Shown here: piece after piece, positions 54,683-64,000 of the stretch
Layout: each line of letters starts with the position of its first letter
Numbering within the stretch: position 1 is the stretch's first letter
Assembly (NCBI GenBank): GCA_015499995.1
Contig: JADNRV010000001.1
Location: 124,001-188,000 of the forward strand
Origin: Flammula alnicola
Taxonomy: Eukaryota; Basidiomycota; Agaricomycetes; Agaricales; Strophariaceae
DNA: 64,000 bases
Direction: 5' to 3'
The notes under the pieces: generated by a model
The model's input: only the letters and a program-made list of their open reading frames with translations
Database searches by the model: none
Told to the model about the DNA's origin: nothing
Made by a program: the position numbers and the translations under genes

Positions 54683-57098
54683 TTAGGCTTGGGGCGGGCT
54701 TGAGAGAGCAAGTCTTGAGGGTTTGGTGTTTTATAAGAAAGAGGAATGTAGGCTAGACTGTAATATGATGTATTAGAGGTTGGAAGTGGGAGACTCGGAG
54801 AGAGAGCTGAAATGATGCCGAATGAGGATGAAACTCGAAACAGGGGCGAGAGCCGAGCCGCAAGGCAAGTGGCCCAATCATCGTCCTCGGATCAAACCCG
54901 CGATCCACGTGCCTGATAATCTTATCTATTCTCCCGTTGTTCATGGTACCGTACCCCATATTATGAATTGCCTATGTACTGCCTTGCGTGGTGCTACCTG
55001 CCTTACTTCAGTCCCGCTCGCTGTCCTCAAACGTGAAGGAGGAATAGACTCCAGAGAATAAATCAGGCACACGACAAGAAGCTCAAGAGTCTCAGATCCA
55101 GAATCTCACGAATAACTCCAAGTCCTGGAAGTCGCCAGACTCGTCGAGATCACGGGGCTGGGTAAGAGAGTGCATGGGAGGCCGCCGGAATTGAGGAATT
55201 CAAAATGACACATGCCTTTCATTTGGGCTATGTAGCCTGTCTAATAATCTCAATCGCGAGAGAAATAGAGCCTGTTGGAGTCGAAGTGCGGGGTGGCGTA
55301 GGAGAGAAAAGGGATGATGGGCTGCGATGTATGGTTTCGTTGTATAAGGTTCAAGGCTGTGTGACACCTGAGCGCCTACAAGGATTGACGCAGATAAAAG
55401 TATGGGGCTGAATACATCTCCCTTCTTGGCCATGGCCTCCCCGAGATTCAAGGAACAGGTCTGGGTCCATAGAAGTGTGGAGAGGAGCAGAATCGGAACC
55501 CCTGGAGTGGAGATAAAAGATATCGGAAAGCTTTTCCTTCTTCAAGAACAGCATTCCAAAATCACGTTACTCACTATTGCACCATTCCTCGCACTTCCCG
55601 AGACCTCTTCTGCGTTCTCGGCCAGAAAACAGCATTTGAATTTTGAGGATTGACTGTTGAATCACATGCGAATCGAAAGAATTTCAAGATTGACCATGGG
55701 TGACTCGACTGGTGATACCCAATGAGTATTCCGAAGCACGAGTTGCAAAAGGACATTTAGCATTGACTATTAAAATCATTTAACGATTCAGAAACGCGAA
55801 CCTGAGGAATTCCTAACCCCTGTATCTTGGAGGACAGGTAGGTGCAAACGACCGTCCCAAAAACTGCGCTTCAAAAAAGAAATCGAGGCTGTGTGATGCA
55901 ATGTAACCAGTGGTTTGAGACCTGAGCGATCTAAGCCTATCCTGAAGAGGATCTTTCCTGAGTTCCACATGGTCCTCTAGGCTACCGGCAGGGTTGGTCG
56001 ATAAACATAGTATGATGTCAGGCGTGCCTCCACGAAAATGATAATTGTAACGACGCAACTAAATTGAGACGCGAGTGCAAACCCACTTCGTCATGGCGTG
56101 AGGTCGCCGAAGAAAAAAGTGTCATGTGTAGTTGGTGTAGCCAGCTAGATCCGTTAGTTAGGCATCGGCGTAAGGCAAAGTAGGATGAAATATCTAGCAG
56201 AAATCGTCACGGCGTCTGAGATGGTTAATTTGGTCCGGGCCGAGGCAGAGTGCTTGACGTAGATTTTCGGCAGTCCGCCGGAAGGGCTGAGCCTAGTAAT
56301 AAGGGATGGAATTAACGAATGCTTTTCGGTGCCTAGATTGGGACCCAACATTAGGAGCGGCAGCGCTGAGTGGAAGAATGATTATACGAGGACGAAGGAG
56401 CTATGAACGAAGTTCGCCTCCACGATGAAAGAAACTTCTCAGCCAGCAGGTTTCGGAACGCGTCTGAGAATCTCGAGGGATTTGTTGATGCAAAGTGTAG
56501 TTGCTGAGACGCAGAGGAAAACGCTTTACTATCGAGGACGTTCTTTATACGAACTCACGGCATCTGGAGGTTGGCCAGAGTGGGATGGGGAGGTTTCAAG
56601 CATGCAGGGTGCCGGAGTCGTAGCGTAGGAAATGCATTGCCAACGGTGGTCACTGGCCGACCGCGACAATGGCATTCGTGTATTATTACCGTCCTGTGCA
56701 ATACATTGAAGGTCATCAAGGACATTGAGGACTAGAGCTGGAAGGTTGAACATGCTTGTCTGGTAGCATTCCAAGTTTGGCATAAGGTGCCGAGAAACAG
56801 TCTCGAAGATAGGTAGAAAATTGGCGGGTGGGCGAATTTCAGTATGCAAATATGAGAAATGGCTTCCGGGGGTGTTTAGGTGTGCGACTGAATAGACTGC
56901 AGGCGCAGAGGCTGACACTGACATTGAACTGAGAGTCACTTTTACGCGCTGCTCAACGCGGGCCGGAAATGGCCGGTGGTTGCATATGGCGAGATAATCG
57001 TTCCAAGTTCCGACTGGCAGGTTCACAGGACAATGTGGTCCATAATTCGCGTCGTACGTTACTCTCAGCACCATCTTGTCTCTTGTCCTTCATTACCA
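54683..57098. other. 2.4-kb gene-poor region
   Basis: The longest stretch without a supported gene. A minus-strand open frame at 56529-57074 (181 codons, with LPALVLNVLDDLQCIAQDGN) has some protein-like character, but no domain or splice partner was found and it overlaps the promoter side of the esterase gene. Frames at 55200-55653 show nothing recognisable. No tRNA or terminal repeats were seen. Confidence 0.45.
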
Positions 57099-60000
57099 TG
57101 GACAAGTTTCCCCTTTACCGAGCAGGGAATACGCGCTCGACCGCATTCAGGTCTCTGTTAGCTGCTATTCTCCTTGCTGTCGTAACCGTCACCTCCCTCG
57201 GCGTATCTCTCGATTGGCAGAAACATACCGCCACGAAAGTACCTATCAATGCTGCACAGATAGTCCAGAAATGTCAGGCTTTGAACGTTCTCCCCGGTCC
57301 TCCCAACAACTTTCACCAAAGGACGCAGTCAGACCGTCACGTATCTGGTACCCCGCCCACCCTTTTCAGAAACGCAAGCATCTGGACTGGACGCGTCTCT
57401 GGCCATGAAGTCGTCATAGGAGACCTCCTTCTGGATAAGGGCATTATCAAGGAAGTCGGGAGCATCAAGGAGAGCGTGTTGGACTCGTACAAAGACCTTG
57501 TTGTCATTGACGCAGGGGGAGCTTGGATCACACCTGGGTATTATTTCAATTCTGTTTCTGCCCCTTCGATGGTTGTTCTAATCTTTCCATTTAGAATTGT
57601 TGATCTCCACTCCCATCTAGGAGTCGACAGCGCCCCTGCACTTCGGGGTTCCGACGATACCAACTCTCTCAAGGGACTTGTCCTTCCTTGGCTTCGTAGC
57701 CTCGACGGCCTCAACACTCATGACGAGGCCTATCGTCTCTCTATCTCTGGCGGAGTTACAACGGCCAATGTACTTCCAGGATCGGCCGATGCAATAGGTA
57801 TGGTCTTTGTGATTGGGCGGTTTCGCGGCAGTCATTGACAATATGCATAGGCGGTCAGGCATTTACCATTAAGTTGCGGCCCACAGCGGAACGCTCATCA
57901 TCGTCCATGGTGCTTGAGCCTCCACACACGCTAAATGGAACTCATGTCGATCCGTCGCTTCCTCCTCGCTGGAGACAAATGAAGTAGGCATTAACATAGA
58001 CCTTATCTGAGAAGGGATGCTAACCGGTTCTACGGTTTTTAGGCATGCCTGTGGTGAAAATCCCAGTACGCTTGTCCTTTAATAACCGTATCCTCGTATT
58101 TAACCTTTGACAACAGGCAGGGTCTACTCTGGTACTCGAATGGACACAATATGGGCATTTCGACAGGGGTAATGTTTGGTAGACTGCAGGTGTGACTTTT
58201 CGGGACTTACGACACTCTTTTTCAGATATGACACAGCGCGCAAAATCAAAGACAAACAAGATGATTTCTGCGTGAAAGCTTTGAACGGGCAATGGAATGA
58301 TGTAGGAGAATTCCCCGAAGACCTTCAATGGGAGGCACTGGTAGATGTTTTGCGAGGCCGTGTCAAGGTAATTTTAACGAGGAATTGTTACGGGTTTCTG
58401 ATGAGGATATGATGTTATTTAAAGGTCCACAACCACTGCTATGAGGCAGTTGATTTAGATGGCATCGTTCGCGTGAGTACCCGTCTCAACTCTACGAATC
58501 TCTCATCCCATATTTTTATGTAGCTCACAAATGAATTTAAATTCTCGATCGCTGCTTTCCACCATGCGCATGAGACTTACCTTGTCCCTGACCTGCTGAA
58601 GAAGGCGTATGGTTCGTCGCGCGTTACTCACACAAAATTGCACGTTTTGACTTTATTTAGGCAAGACACCTGCTGTTGCCCTCTTCGCGACAAACGCGCG
58701 GTACAAGCGCGAAGCATATCGAGGCTCGGAATTTGCTGCCCGTATTTTGGCTGAAAATGGCTTGAAAGTGGTCATGAAGGTAAATTTCTCTTCATACCAT
58801 CGATTGTTATTCGTGGCATTGAATGTTGTTTTTACAGAGTGATCATCCAGTTTTGAATTCTCGACATTTGTTGCACGAGGCACAGCAAGCTCATTACTAT
58901 GGCCTGCCTCATAATCTTGCACTTGCTTCCGTGACATCAACTCCAGCCACGGTCCTGGGTTATGACCACAGAATCGGATTCATCAAGCCAGGTACGTACA
59001 AGTTATTTCGTTGAAAGGCCAGACCATGAAAGCCTGATTACTTTATAAGGTTATGATGCAGGTATGGGCAACAGTACCAATATTTAGCTCATCAACGTGA
59101 CATTGCGATAGATATCGTCCTTTGGGATAGCCACCCGCTCGCTCTCGGAGCAGCACCGAAGCAGGTCTTCATCGATGGAATTGCCCAGATCAAGGAACCC
59201 CATACCAGTAAAAAACCTACAGCATTCCAACGAGTACCCAAAACGCCAGACTTTGGCAAGGAGGCCGAGGATGCTCTGAAATACGATGGCCTACCACCTC
59301 TGGAAGCTAAGAAGTCGTATTCGGACATCGTCATTTTCACCAATGTGCATAGCGTATTCCTGAGACGAGAGGCTGAGGTGCAAGAAGTGTTTTCCATTTC
59401 TGAAGCAGGTGTTGCTGGCGTCGTCGTGGTCGAGCACGGAAACATAGTGTGCATGGGTGTCTCCTTAGATTGTCCTTCAGCACAGTATGCCAAAACCGTA
59501 CAGAGGATTGATTTGGAAGGCGGATCCATTTCGTATGAAGGGTTGCCTTTATACATATATGCATGATACTGATGAATTCTTTATCTAGCCCATCTCTCAT
59601 TAGTTATGGCAGTCGTCTGGCCCTCAATCACATCGATGGTGAAGCGTCGGCAAATGATGGCAGGGTCTATAATCCATTGAAATCAGACCCACCCTCGATC
59701 CTTGGGGAAGGTCCTGTTATTCGTGCTGTGGACGGACTGCAGTTCGCTACACGGGACGCATTGTAAGTATCGACTTTTTGGGATCTTCGTTCGTTTTGAC
59801 CAACTGGTTCCAAGGCTTGCTTATCGCGCTGGTGTCACCGCTGGAGTCACTGCTCCCAGCTCCTCCGGTTTCCTCGCAGGGCTATCCACTGCTTTAATAC
59901 AGGGAGTCCTCACCGTCTGTCAGCTGGCGCTGTTTTACAGGACGTCACGGCGCTGCATATCACCATTGACTCGTCAAGCCCTAGCGTTAGCACTCATATA

Positions 60001-60781
60001 GCTGCTTTACGTAACTTGCTCCAAGGGGGCGGTGAGGGAGAGCTCGGTGCCCATTTCGAAAGTGTTGTTCAAGTACGTTTCCCCCCTCCCTCTATTCAGA
60101 ACGAAGCTCACAATATTATCTTCGCTTTCAGGGAACATTGCCACTTGTCATCGAAGTGCAAAGTGCTGATATCATGGCGACGCTTATCAACCTTAAGAAA
60201 GAGACCGAGGCAGAGAGTGGGACAAGCCTACAAATCACCTTGGCTGGCGCCAACGAGGCACACATCCTGGCGAAAGAAATCGGGGAGGCGGGTGTCGGTG
60301 TAATCCTTGCCCCATCTCGACCGTTCCCAGGAACCTGGAAGTCAAGGCGGATGTAAGTGAATTGGGCAGACAAATCGATTAGTCTAGTAACATGATTTCT
60401 TTGTTTTAGCTTGCCGGGCCCTCCTCTTACGCAGGATAATTCAGTCGCTGCTCTTTCTGCCCACAACGTGACTGTTGGCGTTGGAGTCGAAGAACAGTGG
60501 AGCTCTAGAAACTTGCGGTTCGATATCGGTTGGGTATGTCAACTTGAAATCTGTCTCGAAAATGTTCTGACAAAGGCAACTAGGCTGCACTAGAGGCAAA
60601 TGGCTCGCTTTCAAGGTCGGACGCCATCGCTCTGGCCTCTGTCAACCTTGAGCGCCTCTTGGGCGTCAAAACACCCGTTACCGACCTTGTCGCTGTCAAA
60701 CAAGGGACCCTCTTGGACTTCGAGGGCAAGGTGGTCGGCGTGATCTCCCCTCAGCGTGGGGTGGTCGACTTGATGCTCTAG
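57099..60781 (+). CDS. Amidohydrolase-fold protein, carbohydrate esterase family 9-like
   Basis: Starts MDKFPLYRAGNTRSTAFRSL with a single membrane segment (LLAAILLAVVTVTSLGVSLD), so probably a signal anchor. Amidohydrolase blocks: LFRNASIWTGRVSGHEVVIG, VIDAGGAWITPG and IVDLHSHLGVDSAPALRGSD (metal-binding HxH), SISGGVTTANVLPGSADAIG, VHNHCYEAVDLDGIVRLTNE, FSIAAFHHAHETYLVPDLLK, VALFATNARYKREAYRGSEF, KVVMKSDHPVLNSRHLLHEA (metal-ligand Asp likely in SDHP) and VLGYDHRIGFIKPGYDADIV. A long C-terminal region follows, ending GKVVGVISPQRGVVDLML. CE9 enzymes deacetylate N-acetylglucosamine 6-phosphate, but these long fungal proteins may act on other substrates. About 12 introns are inferred. A single-base loss near 59895 (STAF/NTGSPHRLS) breaks the frame. 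Confidence 0.85.
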
Positions 60782-60912
60782 CTCATGTAGACACTTGCTA
60801 CTTTTTGTGACTTTGTACTCAACAGGAAGCAATGTCCAGGTAATCTATTTACAAAGTTTAAACTATAACACAGAAACTACGCGATTATGAACATTCGACC
60901 TGTTTAGACTGC

Positions 60913-63254
60913 CTACGCCGGAACGGGCGTCGACTGTTTTACGGCCTTTGCTCGACTTTGCTGGACTTTCAAATATGGAAGATCGACAGGATTATCAATA
61001 CATATATGGTATTGCTCCTCGCAAAAGTTGCTGAGTTCGTGATAAATGGGCACCTCCGCCATATTAAGAATAGTAATCGTTCCACTGTTTTTTAATGCTG
61101 CGCTCGAGAAGTTTGCAGACCATCTCATATTGCAAAATGAGCTTTGTTGGAGGATTAGGACTCTCCTGCAAAAATCGCGCAGAAATTTTCAGCCCATGTT
61201 CTCATGATGCATACGAAGAACGTCACCTTCAACCACTTTATAAGTAATGTTATGCTTTCATGATCTCCCGAATTGTTAGACCCTGGAATGTATTGCTCCC
61301 TCCAATAAGTGCGAATGTAAGATTTGCTCGTCCTCCAGAAATATATTGATGTCAGGCCCCTGAACGGAGGGACAAGTAGAATCTTGAGTAATCTCTCCCG
61401 AGGGGATATAATTCTCGTGATGTCAACGGATCCCCTGTATACGGCAGCAGAGGGAGCAGCAGGAATATGAATTTGTGAAGAATAGATTCGGCGATGTAGG
61501 ACATCAAAGTAGGAGAAACACAAGTCAAATTTCTTGAGCGCGTCGACGAGCTCCTTTCGAGGAGTTCCCGAACTGGTGCAGTGGTCAATCCAATGCATAG
61601 TTGCATAAGTCCAAATAGCTGTCCTCTCGGGTCAGAAATGATTAAGAGCAACCATAGTCCGAGGTAACACTCACGATCTGAATCGATTTCTGAATACTGC
61701 GGAGCAGGTTGAAAAGACGATCTATTCATAACCTCCAGGCATTCCAAGGCGAGATGGGCGTGCACCTTAGCTAGATCCACATGGTAATCACCTGAACGTG
61801 AAGGATCAAGGAGAAAGTCTATGAATGATTTGTGATGGAAGGTTAAGTTATATTCCATGTGATCATCAGGTTCAGAGAATGCGCCTAAAAGATCGTTGCT
61901 AGCATATGCATCCAGCTCGTAAAAGTTGACAAGGGAGTGAGTCGTCCTCAGCGCCAAGTAAAGCTCTGTCGGTCGAAGACCGAGAAGTCCCATTGCAGCC
62001 ATCAATGGACCTATGGGAATGTTCGACGCAACTTGCTCATAGTATGGAGGCTCTTGAGCGATGCCTTGAATAGCCAGAACAGCGCCAAGAATTGACATGG
62101 TGCGATCCTTGTTTGAAGAGGTTGATAATATTTGAAGGTACAGCTGGTCAAGGTCCGCTAGTGGACGGGAAGTTGAAGTATTTCCCGTTGGCATTGCAAG
62201 ATGATATCGAGATTCTCTGTGGGACGATTGTTGGGGTCGTCGACAAATTTCAGAACTGTGGTTGCGTAGACAAACTGTCCTGACGCTCTCCCCACAAGTT
62301 CGTCGATGACACTGTAGGATGGCCAAGGCTTCGAGATGTCCCTCATTGCATGTTTGTGTTCAGGGCTCTCACAAATAGCTAAAAAGCCTGCTCGTAGCAC
62401 CGTTCGGATATCCTCGTCCGTTTCTGCAGTTTGTTCAAGAGAAATTCGACGGGCGTTCCTTAGGAGCTCCGTACTCTCGAAGGCGTGCTGAATCCAAGGC
62501 TCAGGCCGACTTGTGACCATCAAACAGATGGGAAGGTTGTCGCCTTCGAACATGGAGCCAAAGAGCTGAGCGATATCTGCCTCCATTTGCTCGCCTTCAC
62601 ATTCGTCGAGGCCGTCGATGAAGATTATGAAAGTTGTTGCAGTGAGATAATAAAGGAGTCGAAGTGGTTCCACAATCAGTTTCTCGAACTGGAGCTTCAT
62701 ATTCTTACTGAGAATAGCGGGGTCGTTGGCGATGGTACTCTCGATTGCATTGGCCACTTGAGGGATTGCAATGGCGAGCTGATATGCGATTGTCGCAACT
62801 AGGTTCTGTCCATGATTACGTCCAGGTGACGCCCGTGAAAAGAAGAAACTCCCACCGAGCTGGCCGTTCCTTTGACACAGCTCACAGACGGTCTGTGCAA
62901 TTGCCGTCTTTCCGATACCTGCTGGGCCGTGTAACCATAGGATATTGGATGCCCGAGAGCTATCATTCACCCATTCGATAATATCGCTGACTACTGCCTT
63001 CCGGGTCTCTGGGTGGCATCTTGGAGGTGGTTCTCGTTCAGCAGAATCGTGGGTCGCGCCATGAGTGATGTTATGGCTCAAAATTTGAAGTCCTGTTGAA
63101 ATGCAAGTGAGTAAAATGACGAGTCGATTTGATACATACAGCATCTCGAAGAACACGTACCAGCCAACCCATTTTTCTCAACAACCGAGGTCTGCTCCAA
63201 ATAAAACTGACCGTTGTTGACAAGAACATTACGAGCTTGCTGGAAAAACGACAT
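60913..63254 (-). CDS. NACHT-domain STAND NTPase
   Basis: Fungal NLR-like signalling ATPase, thought to act in self/non-self recognition and programmed cell death. Start ATG 63254: MSFFQQARNVLVNNGQFYLE, then an intron to GLQILSHNITHGATHDSAER, PPPRCHPETRKAVVSDIIEW. NACHT motifs: Walker A ILWLHGPAGIGKTAIAQTVC, GGSFFFSRASPGRNHGQNLV and Walker B TTFIIFIDGLDECEGEQMEA, then LPICLMVTSRPEPWIQHAF and RASGQFVYATTVLKFVDD. The post-NACHT helical part runs STSRPLADLDQLYLQILSTS, LRTTHSLVNFYELDAYASND, YNLTFHHKSFIDFLLDPSRS and HLALECLEVMNRSSFQ. No recognised effector domain precedes the NACHT and no WD40, TPR or ankyrin array follows. The C-terminal exon (60913-61128, SGTITILNMAEVPIYHELSN) is tentative, so the stop may differ. 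Confidence 0.85.
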
Positions 63255-64000
63255 TTGCGTAGGTCACTGAGTACAATAGCTTGTTGAAGTTTGTGGTATC
63301 CTTCCGAGAACAAGTCTGTGGATAAGCCACAATAATAAGTATTAGGAGGTAGATGTAATCCAACGTTGAGTCTTGACTTACGACGATTGGTTCTGGAGGC
63401 TTGTTGAACGTTGAGCACTGAGTCTGAGTGCCTGGCCTGAACGTTGAATGCCACGTTCGAACATTTGAACTGCCGTACTTATGCACCGCCCGCCTGCCTC
63501 ACCAACTTGGTCGGAATCAACGGAACGCGAGAACATTTGGGTCATTACACCGTCGGTGCCTGAAATGCTGTGGGAAACAAAACACGCTTGCTGTTCTGAA
63601 CAACCTTTGCCACTCGTCACTATCTGAGATATATCCCTAATGCTCTAATGTCGACATTCATAGGTGTCTACAGCCATATGCACACCTTCCACCAATGGCA
63701 CATCGATCGCGATTACTTTACATAGCTTCAATTTGCACTCTAGCACTGACACCGCCACTTGCATAAGCCGAGGAAGAGAACTTCTGGGCGTTGGACTGAG
63801 GAAATATCCAGTGTTATCCACCCACAGATGTGAGTGTTGTCCTTTGCAACAAAATGTTTCCACCTTGTGTGTTTGCTGAAGAAATTTCGTGATTTGATGA
63901 AGGCGGGTGCACCTGAGTACAGTATATGCTCCGTCCGATGGAATACACTCCGTACACAAAAGAACATCGAGGAGGTCGATATGACTCCCACAGACGTGAA
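63255..64000. other. Upstream region of the NACHT gene to window end
   Basis: About 745 bp. Overlapping open frames (63378-63991, minus) have no recognisable domain. No supported gene. Confidence 0.45.

Overview
This is nuclear DNA of a filamentous basidiomycete, most likely an Agaricomycete. Genes are densely packed and broken by many short introns (about 48-85 nt, GT-AG with a few GC-AG). The families also fit: an ENA-type P-type ATPase, a Dicer-like protein, a fungal NACHT NTPase, F-box/LRR and Zn2Cys6 proteins, and carbohydrate esterase family 9. Exon structures were read by eye from splice signals and family similarity, so internal boundaries are approximate unless stated.

Layout. 1-1013: decayed F-box gene (-). 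1679-5329: three housekeeping genes (+): SSU72 phosphatase, 1-Cys peroxiredoxin, proteasome subunit alpha-2. 6209-7254: Zn2Cys6 regulator with several frameshifts (+). 8114-11568: aldehyde dehydrogenase (-) with an 834-nt intron. 13375-18687: broken ENA Na+/K+-exporting ATPase (-), interrupted by a 1,368-bp TA-flanked terminal-inverted-repeat transposon (15123-16490). 19033-19395: COX7C/COX8 (+). 19537-25527: Dicer-like RNase III (-). 25793-34013: a conserved unknown, a DUF7719-type membrane protein, a FAF1-like rRNA-processing factor, a large disordered protein and a ZNRD2-type zinc-ribbon protein. 34207-37768: EDEM/MNL1 mannosidase-like GH47 (+). 37804-39752: adenine phosphoribosyltransferase and ribosomal protein eS1 (-). 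39891-45352: ATG10, acetyl-CoA C-acetyltransferase and a Dal5-like MFS permease (+). 45693-53558: an unknown disordered protein and a SLIP-GC-like GTPase (+). 54185-54682: a small His/Tyr/Gly-rich protein (-). 57099-60781: amidohydrolase/CE9 protein (+). 60913-63254: NACHT NTPase (-).

Most genes are core cellular functions with no operon-like logic. Neighbours are arranged as divergent pairs with short shared promoters (Dicer/unknown, DUF7719/FAF1-like, ZNRD2/GH47, eS1/ATG10) or convergent pairs with nearly touching stops (GH47/APRT).

The most interesting points are a Dicer-like protein whose two RNase III domains keep their catalytic residues while its helicase motifs are degenerate; an ENA ATPase pseudogene with at least four independent lesions, one a precise TA-site transposon insertion; and a recurring pattern of single-base frameshifts in genes expected to be essential, which points to consensus errors in this assembly as much as to biology.
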